Shown here one piece after another: positions 6,697 through 16,131 of a stretch of 60,142 nt of DNA (positions are counted from its first letter, which is position 1; every line of letters starts with the position of its first letter). Origin of the DNA: JAGXSE01 sp040757295 (GTDB lineage Bacteria > Bacillota > PH28-bin88); contig JBFLXH010000012.1 of the NCBI GenBank assembly GCA_040757295.1, positions 1-60,142 on the forward strand. Reading direction: 5' to 3'. Position numbers and translations under genes: made by a program. The notes below the pieces were generated by a model. That model was not told the origin of the DNA. It searched no databases and saw nothing but the letters and a program-made list of their open reading frames with translations.

Positions 6697-7947
6697 TTGA
6701 ACGGGAACGAATTAGAAAACAAAACCCTGGCAGAACTCTATGTGATTGCCAAAGAACTGAACATGACCGGCTATTCCCGCTTGCGCAAAAAGGAACTGAT
6801 TTTTGAAATCTTGAAGAAGAAAACCGAAAAGGACGGAGCTTTGGTGACCCAGGGGGTCCTGGAGATCCTGCCTGAGGGTTACGGTTTTCTCCGTCCCTTT
6901 GGTTATCTTCCTAGCGGAGATGATATCTATGTCTCTCCATCCCAGATCCGCCGCTTTGACTTGCGAACCGGGGACCGGGTGGGAGGTTTGGTCAGACCCC
7001 CAAAAGATATGGAGCGCTATTTTGCCCTGCTCAGGGTAGAATCCGTTAATAACGAAAACCCGGAGACCTCGCCCCACCGGCTCCACTTTGATGGCCTCAC
7101 CCCTATCTATCCCAAGGAACGGCTTACCCTGGAAACTCAGCAAACAGACCTGGCCTGCCGGATTATTGACCTAATTTCCCCTTTGGGCAAGGGCCAGCGC
7201 GGCATGATCGTTTCTCCGCCAAAAGCAGGAAAAACCGTGTTAATGGTTAAAATAGCCAATGCCATTGCGGCTAACTATCCCGAGGTAGAGCTGATGATCC
7301 TGTTGATCGACGAACGGCCGGAAGAAGTCACTGACATTGAGCGTTCAGTTAGGGCCGAAGTAATCAGTTCAACCTTTGACGAGCCGCCGGAAAACCATAT
7401 TAAAGTTGCGGATATGGTCTTGGAGCGGGCCAAGCGGTTGGTCGAACATAAGCGGGATGTGGTGATCCTGATGGACAGCCTGACCAGGCTGGCCAGGGCC
7501 CACAACCTGGTGGTACCCCCAAGCGGCAAGACCTTATCAGGGGGTGTCGATCCCACATCTCTGTATAAGCCAAAGCGTTTCTTTGGAGCTGCCCGGCGGG
7601 TCGAAGAAGGAGGCAGTCTTACCATCCTGGCTACTGCCCTGGTGGAGACGGGAAGCAGAATGGATGATGTGATTTTTGAGGAGTTCAAAGGCACCGGCAA
7701 TATGGAACTAATCCTTGATCGCAAGCTGGCTGAACGGCGGATCTTCCCAGCTTTGGATGTCAAGCGTTCAGGCACGCGCCGGGAGGAACTGCTTTTATCC
7801 AAAGAGGAGCTGGAGCTGATGTGGCACTTCCGCCGGATTACCCATGCTTCAGGTCCGGTAGAGGTGTCTGAAATGCTTTTAGACGCTATGCGAAAAACCA
7901 AGACCAATAAAGACCTTTTGCGGGCCCTGCCCCAGCTGTTCAGCTAG
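6697..7947 (+). CDS. rho: Transcription termination factor Rho
   Basis: A 416-residue hexameric RNA helicase that terminates transcription. The TTG start follows GGGGGA; the N-terminus LENKTLAELYVIAKELNMTG is the Rho N-terminal helical domain, followed by the RNA-binding cold-shock-like domain (GVLEILPEGYGFLRP). The ATPase core shows Walker A PPKAGKT near residue 180, Walker B ILLIDERPEEVTD, the Q/R-loop region SGGVDP and the C-terminal RRITHASGP segment. Length is typical of Firmicutes. It follows glpX in the conserved order, but rpmE is displaced by about 14 kb of inserted genes. Confidence 0.97.
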   Translation: MNGNELENKTLAELYVIAKELNMTGYSRLRKKELIFEILKKKTEKDGALVTQGVLEILPEGYGFLRPFGYLPSGDDIYVSPSQIRRFDLRTGDRVGGLVRPPKDMERYFALLRVESVNNENPETSPHRLHFDGLTPIYPKERLTLETQQTDLACRIIDLISPLGKGQRGMIVSPPKAGKTVLMVKIANAIAANYPEVELMILLIDERPEEVTDIERSVRAEVISSTFDEPPENHIKVADMVLERAKRLVEHKRDVVILMDSLTRLARAHNLVVPPSGKTLSGGVDPTSLYKPKRFFGAARRVEEGGSLTILATALVETGSRMDDVIFEEFKGTGNMELILDRKLAERRIFPALDVKRSGTRREELLLSKEELELMWHFRRITHASGPVEVSEMLLDAMRKTKTNKDLLRALPQLFS

Positions 7948-7960
7948 CCTTGCTTGTTTA

Positions 7961-8256
7961 TCACAGATGGCTACCCGCTCTAACCCTTTGCTTCTCCAAG
8001 CGGCGGGATATGCTCGGCGAGGAGTAAAATTTGATTACAGCCAATGAAGCCGAGCATGAAATTCGCTTTGAGGCCACGTTTAATCAAGGAATAATTGGTG
8101 GCCTCGCTCATTTTAAGAGCGGCTACGCCACACTATTAACCGGCCCCCTATGGGATTAACCAGTTCTAAGCTCCGGTAAACCGGAGCCAAGAACTGGTCG
8201 AATCTAAGCACGAGCGGGAAAAGCTTTCCCCCCACTGAAGCCAAGACCCGGTTGAA
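7961..8256 (-). repeat. RepA element with RepB nested, minus strand
   Basis: On the minus strand it runs from TTCAACCGGGTCTTGG through the CCAGTTCTTGGCTCCGG helix to GCCGCTCTT, then a nested RepB, then CCCGCCGCTTGGAGAAGC and AGAGCGGGTAGCCATCTGTGA. Its 3' end lies 13 bases beyond the rho stop codon, so it forms the 3' region of rho. Confidence 0.75.
8008..8114 (-). repeat. RepB double-hairpin element nested in RepA
   Basis: On the minus strand the stems are GAGGCCAC with GTGGCCTC and GCTCGGC with GCCGAGC. It sits between CTCTT and CCCGCCGCTT of the host RepA, the same site as in the copies at 33979, 49577 and 50361. Confidence 0.75.
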
Positions 8257-8270
8257 TCCGGCATCCCCAA

Positions 8271-8301
8271 GAAGCCCTGCATCATCCAGCTGCAGGGCTT
8301 C
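8271..8301. terminator. Perfect inverted repeat downstream of rho
   Basis: GAAGCCCTGCA pairs with TGCAGGGCTTC around a 9-base loop. No T run follows on the plus strand. It may be a transcription terminator or a boundary between rho and the efflux operon. Confidence 0.45.
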
Positions 8302-8426
8302 CTGGCTGCCATAAGCATAAAAAATGTGAAAAGTTTTCTTTTGCCTGCAGGAAAATATGCAAAAGCATAGAATCGCTTTTTTGCTCTTCTTTTGCTCTTC
8401 CCCAGATGTCTGATTCGGGAAGAAGG

Positions 8427-8462
8427 TATAATTTGCTAGCTCTCGACCGACCGGTCGGTCGA
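8427..8462 (+). promoter_or_regulatory. Promoter with a perfect 20-bp palindromic operator for the efflux operon
   Basis: A TATAAT box at 8427-8432 is followed 10 bases later by the perfect palindrome TCGACCGACCGGTCGGTCGA (8443-8462). The palindrome covers the expected transcription start, which suits a repressor. The operon ends in a TetR-family gene (14230-14829), the most likely binder. The -35 element is not clear. This is inference from position and symmetry; no binding data are available. Confidence 0.7.
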
Positions 8463-8523
8463 ATACTGGTGCGGGTTCTTTATTACTTATATATTGTTAT
8501 GCCATAGAAACGGAGGTCATGTT

Positions 8524-9813
8524 GTGAGGAAAAAATTGGGAGTTTTCGGGTTTTTAATTGGGGCTGTCCTACTGGTCCTTACCGGCTGTGGTTCGGAGAA
8601 AAAAGGTGGGGTTAAGGAGGAGGAAATCGCTAAGCCTGTAGTAGTATCGGCTGTGGCCAGGGGAGAGATAGAACGGATTAATACGGTAAGTGGACGGGTT
8701 GGACCGGCAGTGGAAGTGAAAGTGGTCCCCAAAATAGGCGGTAAAGTAGCTGAAGTGGCAGTAGAGGTGGGGGATGAAGTCAAGCCAGGCCAGGTGTTAA
8801 TCAGATTGGACACAACTGATGTCGCCGTTCAGGTTAAGCAGGCAGAGGCAGCGGTTGCAACTGCCAGGGCTAACCTGAACAACCTCTTGGCGGGAACCCG
8901 TCCAGAGCAGCTAGCCCAGGCACAAGCCGGACTGCAAGCGGCCCAGGCAGGCTTGGACAATGCCAGGGCCAATCATGCCAATTCTCTGGCAAATTTGGAA
9001 AGGATGCGCTACCTGTTTGACCAGGGGGCTGTGGCCAAACAGCAGCTGGAAGCAGTTGAGACCCAGGCCCAGGTGGCTGCCGGGGGGCTAATACTGGCAG
9101 AGGCTCAGCTGAGACAGGCGGAACAAGGCCTGCTTATGGCTCAGGCGGGACCAACTCCGGAAATGATCGACATCGCCCGGGCCCAGGTTAAGCAGGCAGA
9201 AGCGGGTCTGGAATCGGCCAGGCATCACTTGGCCAATTGTGTCATCACTGCTCCGGTTGCCGGCCGGGTTAGCGCCAGGTATGTGGAACAAGGGGAAATG
9301 GCTGGCCCTACCATGCCGGTGGTTACCCTGGTGCAGCTTGACCCGGCAGTAGTCGAAATTCAGGTGACCGAAGAATATATTAATCTTTTGACCCCTGGCC
9401 AGGAGCTGGCGGTCCGGGTAAAATCGGCTGCAGAGCAGCCTCTTAAGGGGCGGATAAAAACGGTCAGCCCGGCGGCAGATCCGCGTTCCAGGGCCTATCA
9501 GGTTAAGGTGGAAATGACAAACAGTGATGGAACTTTGAAACCGGGAATGACTGCTGCTCTGGAGATTCCATTAGAAAGGAAAGAAGGGGTGATCGCAGTT
9601 CCTCTTTCAGCTGTGCTGGACCGGGGAGGCCAAAAAGTTGCCTTTGTCGCCAAGGATAATACGGTTGAAATGCGGGAGCTCTTGTTGGGAATTGAGGGAG
9701 ATGCTATGGTGGAAGTGGCAAAAGGGCTAAACGAGGGAGAACTCTTGGTGATTGCCGGGCAACACCTGTTATCAGGCGGAGATCGGGTAACGGTACAGGA
9801 GGGAGGCCGGTAA
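8524..9813 (+). CDS. RND efflux periplasmic-adaptor-type subunit (HlyD/AcrA family lipoprotein)
   Basis: A 429-residue membrane fusion protein that couples an RND pump to an exit duct. The GTG start is preceded by GGAGGT; an ATG five bases earlier (8519) runs straight into a stop. The N-terminus is a lipoprotein signal ending LVLTGC. The order is barrel-sandwich strand, a long Ala/Gln-rich coiled-coil hairpin (about residues 95-235), the return lipoyl half (APVAGRVSARYVEQGE), then beta-barrel and membrane-proximal domains. It heads the operon behind the palindromic operator and ends 2 bases before the pump gene. Substrate unknown. Confidence 0.9.
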   Translation: MRKKLGVFGFLIGAVLLVLTGCGSEKKGGVKEEEIAKPVVVSAVARGEIERINTVSGRVGPAVEVKVVPKIGGKVAEVAVEVGDEVKPGQVLIRLDTTDVAVQVKQAEAAVATARANLNNLLAGTRPEQLAQAQAGLQAAQAGLDNARANHANSLANLERMRYLFDQGAVAKQQLEAVETQAQVAAGGLILAEAQLRQAEQGLLMAQAGPTPEMIDIARAQVKQAEAGLESARHHLANCVITAPVAGRVSARYVEQGEMAGPTMPVVTLVQLDPAVVEIQVTEEYINLLTPGQELAVRVKSAAEQPLKGRIKTVSPAADPRSRAYQVKVEMTNSDGTLKPGMTAALEIPLERKEGVIAVPLSAVLDRGGQKVAFVAKDNTVEMRELLLGIEGDAMVEVAKGLNEGELLVIAGQHLLSGGDRVTVQEGGR

Positions 9814-9815
9814 CT

Positions 9816-12800
9816 ATGAACCTGTCCAAGCTGGCGGTCAACCGCCCGGTTACCATTGTAATGCTGATCCTAATCGTGCTTCTGTTAGGAGCAGTATCCC
9901 TGGCGGATTTAACTATCGATCTTTTCCCCGAGCTAAACCTGCCCTGGGCGGTTGTGATCACCCAGTATACGGGGGCAGGACCTCAGGAAGTGGAAAACAT
10001 GGTTACTCGGCCCTTTGAATCAGTTTTGGGCACTGTCAATAATGTAACCGAGATTCAATCCATTTCCATGGTAGGCACCTCGGTTGTGGCCGTGGAGTTT
10101 AAATGGGGCACGGATATGAATTTTGCCACCCTGCAGATGCGGGAAAAAATTGACCTGGTCAAGCGGAACTTGCCGGAGGATACCGGTACCCCCCTGGTCA
10201 TCAAAATGGACCCCCAGTTGATGCCCGTGTTGCAGCTTGGAGTTACCGGGGACTTAAGCCCCGCGGAACTGAGGAGCCTTTGCGAGGAGGTTATCCAGCC
10301 CCGCCTGGAACGCGTGGAAGGTGTGGCTTCTGTAAACCTGCGGGGAGGTTATTACCCGGAGGTACAAGTCTTGTTGTCTCCCGAAAAACTGGCAGCCTAT
10401 CACCTGTCCATCAACCAGGTAGTGCAGGCCTTGCAAATAGATAACCTGGACGCCTCCGGCGGAAAAGTGCGCAAAGGGGACCAGGAATTGCTGGTGCGGG
10501 TGCTCAGCCGCCTGCGGGACCCGAAAGAAGCGGGGGATGTAGTCCTTTTAACACCGGACGGAGGAGCCATTAAAATCAAAGACTTGGGTGAGGTGCGGGA
10601 AGGATTCCGTGATCAGTCCACCCTTGCCTATTTGAACCGGAAGCCCAGTATCGGCTTGGATATCAATAAGCAGACTGATGCCAACACAGTTCAGGTGGTC
10701 CGGGAGGTGCGGCAGGCTGTCAAACAGCTGGAGAAACAGCTGCCAGGCAATATCCGGATCAAGGCGGTGCAAGATCAGGCAGTCTTTGTCGAGAAGGCCA
10801 TCGGCACCATCAGCAGGAATATCCTGCTGGGGGGGATCCTGGCGATGCTGGTTCTGTACTTTTTCCTGCGCAGCCTGCAGACCACCCTGGTGATTGCCTT
10901 GTCCATGCCGATAGCCATTATTGCCACCTTTATCCTTGTTTATTTCGGCGGGCTGAACCTGAACCTGATGACCCTGGGCGGGCTGGCCTTGGGAGTGGGG
11001 ATGATGGTTGACAGTTCCATCGTTATTTTAGAGAACATTTTTCGTCACCGGCAACTGGGGCTAAATGCCAAAGAGGCGGCTGTCTCCGGCGCTGAAGAAG
11101 TCACCAATGCCATCGTTGCCTCTACTCTTACCACCATGGCTGTGTTCCTGCCGGTGGTATTCGTTCAGGGGATGGCTTCCCAGCTTTTCCGTTCCATGGC
11201 TTTGACAGTCTCCTTTTCCCTCTTTGCCTCTTTAATCATCGCCTTGACCCTGGTCCCTATGTTTGCTTCCCAAATGTTAAACGGCGAAATAGGCCGGAGG
11301 GAAGGCAGAAACGGTGTAAGGCATAAGATTTTTATGGTGACGGGCCAGTGGCAGGATCATATCAACGACCAGTATGGCCGGGTTTTGGACTGGGCCCTGT
11401 CACACAGGCGCTGGGTAGTTGGCGGGGTGACTGCCGCCTTTATAGGCAGCCTGGCTTTTCTGCCGCTGGTGGGCTCTGAGTTTCTGCCACGCATGGATAT
11501 CGGTATCGTCTCAGTAGAAATAAAACTCTCGCGGGGAACGGCATTGGAGCAGACCGGCGAGATTGCAAGCAAAGTCGAGGCCATCCTGGCGGAACAGCCC
11601 GAAGTGGACAGTGTCTATACCGTCCTAGGCAGTGCTGCCGGTAATATGGGTGGTTTAAGTATGGGCAATTCGGAGAACGCCGCAATTATGGCTATGTTGG
11701 TGCCCTCCTCTCAGCGGAGCCGGCCAACACCCAAGGTGGTAGAGGCAATTAACGACCAAACCAAGAGAATTCCGGGTGCTTCAATAACTGTAACGGAGAT
11801 GGATGCCTATGGGGGCATGGGGGTAACCATGGCCCCCATTGAGGTGATTATCCAGGGGGATGACCTGGCGGTTTTAGCCCAGTTGGCGGAACTGGTGAAG
11901 GGCAGGATCGAAAAGGTCCCCGGAACCAAAGACGTTAAGACCAGCCTTGAGGAGGGCCGCCCGGAACTGCAGGTCATTGTTGACCGGGAGCGGGCAGCGG
12001 CCTATGGGATTTCCGCGGCACAGGTAGCAGGCACCGTCCGGGCAGCTGTCCAGGGCCAGGTGGCCACTCGTTTCCGCCAGGCCGGGGAAGAAATAGATGT
12101 GCGGGTGCGCCTGCCGGAAAGAGCCCGGTCTAATCCCATCCATCTGGAGCAGCTGACAGTGGCATCTCCAATGGGGTATCAGGTGCCTTTAAAAGAGATT
12201 GCCCGGCTGAAAACAGCGGAGGGCCCGGCGCAAATCGAACGCCGGAATCAGACCAGGACTGTAACTGTTACGTCCAACCTGATGGGACGTTCCCTGGGGG
12301 CGGTAATCAATGACATCCAGGCAGACCTGGCCGGCTTCAGCCTGCCCCAGGGATATCTCATGGACATGGGCGGGCAGGTGCAGGAGATGCGGGAGGCTTT
12401 CGGTGATCTGACCATAGCCCTCGTGTTAGCTATTGCCCTTGTTTATATGATCATGGCCGCCCAATTCGAGTCCTTTTTCCACCCACTGGTGATCATGTTT
12501 ACCATGCCAACCGCTGTGATCGGAGTCATCCTGGGCCTGGCGGTGACCGGCCGGACCTTTGGGGTTACTGCCTTTATCGGGGCCATTCTGCTGGCGGGGA
12601 TTGTGGTGAACAATGCCATTGTATTGGTTGACTATATCAACACCTTGCGCAAGAGAGGCATGAGCCGGGAAGAGGCCATCAAAATTGCCGGGCCTACACG
12701 GCTGCGCCCTATCTTAATGACTGCCTTGACCACCGTCCTGGGGTTATTCCCCCTGGCATTGGGCTTAGGCGAGGGGGCAGAAGCCCAAGCCCCCATGGCA

Positions 12801-12959
12801 ACAGCAGTGATTGGCGGCCTGGTATTTTCCACCTTTCTTACCCTAGTGCTGATCCCGGTGGTCTATACCCTCTTGGAGGATCTAGGACAGCGGCTCGGTG
12901 GTCTAATCAAGAAAAAACTGGTTGCCTCCAATCAATTGAATGCCGCTTCACCTGATTAA
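9816..12959 (+). CDS. RND-family efflux pump (AcrB/HAE1 type)
   Basis: A 1047-residue inner-membrane proton-driven pump. The start MNLSKLAVNRPVTIVM is the usual RND start with the first transmembrane helix. Two large extracytoplasmic loops and twelve predicted helices are implied by the repeat of hydrophobic clusters (residues 10-30, 335-500, 525-545, 860-1030). The TM4 segment reads GLALGVGMMVDSSIVILENI, keeping one of the two adjacent aspartates of AcrB and replacing the other with Ser. TM10 shows AGIVVNNAIVLVDYI. It is cotranscribed with the adaptor upstream. Substrate cannot be told from sequence. Confidence 0.94.
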   Translation: MNLSKLAVNRPVTIVMLILIVLLLGAVSLADLTIDLFPELNLPWAVVITQYTGAGPQEVENMVTRPFESVLGTVNNVTEIQSISMVGTSVVAVEFKWGTDMNFATLQMREKIDLVKRNLPEDTGTPLVIKMDPQLMPVLQLGVTGDLSPAELRSLCEEVIQPRLERVEGVASVNLRGGYYPEVQVLLSPEKLAAYHLSINQVVQALQIDNLDASGGKVRKGDQELLVRVLSRLRDPKEAGDVVLLTPDGGAIKIKDLGEVREGFRDQSTLAYLNRKPSIGLDINKQTDANTVQVVREVRQAVKQLEKQLPGNIRIKAVQDQAVFVEKAIGTISRNILLGGILAMLVLYFFLRSLQTTLVIALSMPIAIIATFILVYFGGLNLNLMTLGGLALGVGMMVDSSIVILENIFRHRQLGLNAKEAAVSGAEEVTNAIVASTLTTMAVFLPVVFVQGMASQLFRSMALTVSFSLFASLIIALTLVPMFASQMLNGEIGRREGRNGVRHKIFMVTGQWQDHINDQYGRVLDWALSHRRWVVGGVTAAFIGSLAFLPLVGSEFLPRMDIGIVSVEIKLSRGTALEQTGEIASKVEAILAEQPEVDSVYTVLGSAAGNMGGLSMGNSENAAIMAMLVPSSQRSRPTPKVVEAINDQTKRIPGASITVTEMDAYGGMGVTMAPIEVIIQGDDLAVLAQLAELVKGRIEKVPGTKDVKTSLEEGRPELQVIVDRERAAAYGISAAQVAGTVRAAVQGQVATRFRQAGEEIDVRVRLPERARSNPIHLEQLTVASPMGYQVPLKEIARLKTAEGPAQIERRNQTRTVTVTSNLMGRSLGAVINDIQADLAGFSLPQGYLMDMGGQVQEMREAFGDLTIALVLAIALVYMIMAAQFESFFHPLVIMFTMPTAVIGVILGLAVTGRTFGVTAFIGAILLAGIVVNNAIVLVDYINTLRKRGMSREEAIKIAGPTRLRPILMTALTTVLGLFPLALGLGEGAEAQAPMATAVIGGLVFSTFLTLVLIPVVYTLLEDLGQRLGGLIKKKLVASNQLNAASPD

Positions 12960-12984
12960 GGGCCCTTTTTGGCCGTGACATGAT

Positions 12985-13001
12985 ATAATGAGCGAGGCCA
13001 C
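12985..13001 (+). repeat. RepB left-end fragment
   Basis: ATAATGAGCGAGGCCAC matches the first 17 bases of RepB (the AGCGAGG variant). The rest is missing and a RepD fragment follows 20 bases later. It lies between the pump and the TolC-like gene. Confidence 0.5.
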
Positions 13002-13020
13002 GCTTGTCATATTTTTTCAT

Positions 13021-13070
13021 CCCTCTGATGGTGCCGCGATAAGCGGCGTGGGGGTCTGAATCCTGACTAC
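13021..13070 (-). repeat. RepD fragment, minus strand
   Basis: On the minus strand the segment reads ATTCAGACCCCCACGCCGC, a short loop, GCGGCACCATCAGAGG. This is the hairpin core of RepD copies 1398-1550 and 2844-3027. Confidence 0.6.
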
Positions 13071-13099
13071 TAAATAAAGGAAGAACGGAGGAAGAAGAG

Positions 13100-14233
13100 G
13101 TGCGTAAGGTAATTCTGCTGCTGTTGCTGCTGGGCATGCTGATGGCAGGTGCAACCGGCCCAGGCCTGATCGCGGGTAATGAGACAAGTGTCCTCGAGCT
13201 ATCCCTGGATGCCGCCAAAAACTTGGCTTTAAGTCAAAACCTGCAAATGGAATTAAGCCGGCTGGGGGTGCAAAAGGCCCAGTTGAAACTGGAAGAGGCC
13301 AAATCCAAGGCCGACCAGCTGGCAAAACAGGAGGACCTGTTTGGAGCCAATTACGACATGGCCAGGGGGCGTTATGTTGCTCCCCGGGCGGCTGAGATGG
13401 AGCTGAACCTGGCGCTGCAAAACCAGGCCTTTCAGGCCAATTTTCTAAAATTTACTGTTGAGAACCACTATTACGGCCTTCTGAAAGCCAAAGCCGCACT
13501 GGATCTGGCTCAAACCGCCTTGGAACGGGCCAGGGAACAGTTAAGGCTGGCGGAAGCTGGCTACAAGGCCGGGACTATGGCCAAAGGGGAAATCCTGGGA
13601 GCCGAGGTGCTGGTAGCGGCCGCTGAAACGGAAGTCTTGGCCGCCGATAATGGCTACCGGATTGCCATGATGCGGCTTAACAAAACCTTAGGCTTCCCTT
13701 TGGAACAGCAACTGGTGCTCACTGGCAGCTTTGAGTTTTTGGAGGCCAAGCCTGAACCGGCGGATGTCCTGCCAAAGGCCCGGGATTTTGACCTGCAATT
13801 AATGGCGGCCAGGGAGACGGTTGCCGTGCAAGAGGTAAACTTCCAGCAGGCCAAGCGCTTTTATACCCCAAATGTCTATGCTTATCGCCAGGCGGAGTAC
13901 GACTTGGCCGAAGCCAGGTCAAAGCTGGTCAGGCAGGAACAGGAGCTGGAATTTGCTGTGCGCCAATCCCTCCTGAACCTGGAAACGGCAGCCGGAGCCT
14001 ACCGGGTCTTGGAGCAGAACCTGGAAGCTGCCCGGGAACACCTGCGGGTGGCCAACCTGAAGCTTTCAGCCGGAGTAGGCACCAGGATTGAGGCCCAACG
14101 GGCAGCCGAGGAACTGCAAAGGGTAGAAAATAAAATGCTGGAGGCCTTGTGCAATTACAATCTGGCTGTCACAGCTATTGAACACTTAATCTTTGATTCC
14201 GGTTCATCGACCGCTGGCGGTGGAGTTCGATGA
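13100..14233 (+). CDS. TolC-like outer-membrane efflux family protein
   Basis: A 377-residue protein with a GTG start after GGAGGAAGAAG. A hydrophobic signal segment (VILLLLLLGMLMAGATG) precedes long amphipathic helices rich in Ala, Glu, Gln and Leu, with two repeats of the type AxxxLxxAxxxLxLAxxxYxxG (LRLAEAGYKAGTMAKGE near residue 155 and LRVANLKLSAGVGTRIE near 320), characteristic of the TolC/OEP family. It is shorter than typical TolC. It follows adaptor and pump and overlaps the TetR gene by 4 bases. In a single-membrane spore former an outer-membrane duct is unexpected; it may work as a surface-attached helical protein. Confidence 0.8.
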   Translation: MRKVILLLLLLGMLMAGATGPGLIAGNETSVLELSLDAAKNLALSQNLQMELSRLGVQKAQLKLEEAKSKADQLAKQEDLFGANYDMARGRYVAPRAAEMELNLALQNQAFQANFLKFTVENHYYGLLKAKAALDLAQTALERAREQLRLAEAGYKAGTMAKGEILGAEVLVAAAETEVLAADNGYRIAMMRLNKTLGFPLEQQLVLTGSFEFLEAKPEPADVLPKARDFDLQLMAARETVAVQEVNFQQAKRFYTPNVYAYRQAEYDLAEARSKLVRQEQELEFAVRQSLLNLETAAGAYRVLEQNLEAAREHLRVANLKLSAGVGTRIEAQRAAEELQRVENKMLEALCNYNLAVTAIEHLIFDSGSSTAGGGVR

Positions 14234-14829
14234 GGGAAGGACTACCGGGCCGGGGGGATAGCGACAAACGGATGCAGCTGTTGGAAGCTGCGGTGGATGT
14301 CTTTGCCCTGGAGGGTTTCCATAGGGCCAAGGTGGAGGACATAGCAGCAGCCGCCGGCGTTGGCAAGGGAACAGTCTATCACTATTTTTCCAGCAAGCAG
14401 GAGCTGTTTCAAGCCATGCTGGAAATGTCTTTCAACAAGTACCGGTCCCGGATGCGGGCACAATTAAGGGACCCTGTTGGCCTGCACCAGCGGCTGGAAT
14501 CCATGCTGGCAGCCCATCTGGAATTTGTTTGGCAGCACCGGAAAATGGCACAGCTTTTGCTTACAGATAACAGGCCGCTGCCGGAGAAAATGTACCGCTG
14601 GATGTGGCAGCAGCGCCGCAGAATGATGGTTTATGTGATTAGGATGCTTAAACAGGGGATGCTAACTGGGGAAATCCGTCCAGTGGACCCTCGGGTTGCC
14701 AGCCTGGTGGTCCTGGGCCTATTCACCTCTTTAGGGAGCCAATTGGCTTTTGGCCCTGAAAAATTCAATCGGGATAAACTTGCCGCGGATGCTGTCCAAG
14801 TATTAATGGCAGGTCTGGCAGGGAAATAA
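14230..14829 (+). CDS. TetR/AcrR-family transcriptional regulator
   Basis: A 199-residue repressor whose ATG overlaps the TolC-like stop (ATGA). The N-terminal helix-turn-helix is clear: LLEAAVDVFALEGFHRAKVEDIAAAAGVGKGTVYHYFSSKQELF lies at about residues 15-60 (shown here in part as GVGKGTVYHYFSSKQELF). The C-terminal ligand domain has a TetR_C-like helix set (MAQLLLTDNRPLPEKMYRWM). As the last gene of the efflux operon it probably represses the operon through the 20-bp palindrome at 8443-8462 and is relieved by a pump substrate; this is inference. Confidence 0.9.
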   Translation: MREGLPGRGDSDKRMQLLEAAVDVFALEGFHRAKVEDIAAAAGVGKGTVYHYFSSKQELFQAMLEMSFNKYRSRMRAQLRDPVGLHQRLESMLAAHLEFVWQHRKMAQLLLTDNRPLPEKMYRWMWQQRRRMMVYVIRMLKQGMLTGEIRPVDPRVASLVVLGLFTSLGSQLAFGPEKFNRDKLAADAVQVLMAGLAGK

Positions 14830-14908
14830 TGTTTGTTTTGGATAACCATTAACTGCGGATGGTATAAACTTCACCTTGACTGGTAACAATAGCAGTTGAG
14901 CGCCCGTA

Positions 14909-15099
14909 TTCAACTGGCTCTTGGCTGCAGCGAGGAGTTTTACTCCCGCTGGAGCTTAGATTCGACCGGTTCTTGGCTCCGGTTTACCGGAGCTTAGAAC
15001 TGGTTAATCCCATAGGGGGCCGGTTAATGCAAGTGGCGCAGCCGCTCTTTTGCCGCCGCTTTAAAGAAGCGTAGGCTTAAGACCGGGTAGCCATCTGTA
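14909..15099 (+). repeat. RepA element, full-length form
   Basis: It runs from TTCAACTGGCTCTTGG to GACCGGGTAGCCATCTGTAG. It keeps all helices, with CCGGTTCTTGGCTCCGG opposite CCGGAGCTTAGAACTGG. No RepB is nested. It fills most of the gap between the TetR gene and the LysM peptidase gene. Confidence 0.8.
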
Positions 15100-15142
15100 G
15101 AAGAAAATACTTCCAGGAAAACTCAAATTTCGAGGTGAAGGT

Positions 15143-16045
15143 ATGGATACTGACTATTGGATATGCAGGGTCAGGGCGGCATTGCTGGCAGCTGTCGCAG
15201 CAGGTTTGATGCTGCTGGCAATGGGGGTGCCTCCGGCCCATGGCAGGTGGCTGGCAGATGCCCACGATTCGTGGCGGAAACCGCCCACTCCCATGCCGCT
15301 GCAGGTATCTGCGGCTAGAAACCAGGCCACCGCCGGTTATTACCGGGTTCAACCAGGTGATACTCTTTGGAGCATCGCCCGGACCAACGGCCTGACGGCG
15401 GAAGAACTGGCAGCCGCCAACCGCCTGACCTTGCAGGATACCATCTTTGCCGGTCAATACCTGGAAATTCCGGGACCCCAAGAAAAGAGGCATCGCGTCC
15501 GCCAGGGGGAGACTCTCTGGCGCATAGCCGGCGTCTACGGGGTGGAAATGAACCAAATTATTGCCTCCAACAGCTTAACCCGACCGGGTCACCTCTTTGT
15601 GGGTCAAGAGCTCTCGATCCCGGAAAGTGAAATTTCCAGGCGGGCAGCAGCCCCGGTAGCTTCCCGGAGCGGCGGCAGGATGACATGGCCGGTTGCAGGG
15701 GTGATTACCTCCCTGTATGGTCCGCGATCCGGCGGTTTCCATCATGGATTGGATATCGCGGCTAAAACCGGGCAACCGGTAAGAGCGGCGGCAGCCGGTG
15801 AGGTTGTTTTCTCCGGTTGGCGAAACAGCACTTACGGCCGGGCGATCATTGTGGACCACGCCGGAGGCTTTACAACCCTCTATGCCCATAACTCAATCAA
15901 TCTGGTACAGGTAGGGGACTATGTGCAGGCTGGGCAGATCATTGCCCAGGTGGGTACCACCGGTCGAGCTACCGGGCCCCACGTGCACTTTGAGGTCTAT
16001 CAGGCAGGAAAAACTGTAGACCCCTTACGCTTTCTCCAACGTTAG
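15143..16045 (+). CDS. LysM and M23 peptidase-domain cell-wall protein
   Basis: A 300-residue secreted protein. The ATG follows CGAGGTGAAGGT; residues about 8-33 form a signal peptide. Two LysM repeats follow (YRVQPGDTLWSIARTNGL near residue 68 and HRVRQGETLWRIAGVYGV near 117), which bind peptidoglycan. The C-terminal M23 domain shows HHGLDIAAKTGQPV and HVHFEVY, so the zinc ligands H, D and the HxH motif are all present, and activity is expected. It is monocistronic between repeats. Likely a peptidoglycan endopeptidase acting in growth, sporulation or germination; the exact role cannot be told. Confidence 0.92.
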   Translation: MDTDYWICRVRAALLAAVAAGLMLLAMGVPPAHGRWLADAHDSWRKPPTPMPLQVSAARNQATAGYYRVQPGDTLWSIARTNGLTAEELAAANRLTLQDTIFAGQYLEIPGPQEKRHRVRQGETLWRIAGVYGVEMNQIIASNSLTRPGHLFVGQELSIPESEISRRAAAPVASRSGGRMTWPVAGVITSLYGPRSGGFHHGLDIAAKTGQPVRAAAAGEVVFSGWRNSTYGRAIIVDHAGGFTTLYAHNSINLVQVGDYVQAGQIIAQVGTTGRATGPHVHFEVYQAGKTVDPLRFLQR

Positions 16046-16131
16046 CGGTCGAGGGGGCGCTCTCTAAAGCGGCGGGTTTTGATCGACCGGCCGCTTAATT
16101 TTTGGCTCCCAGCTCCTAAAAATAATCCTGA

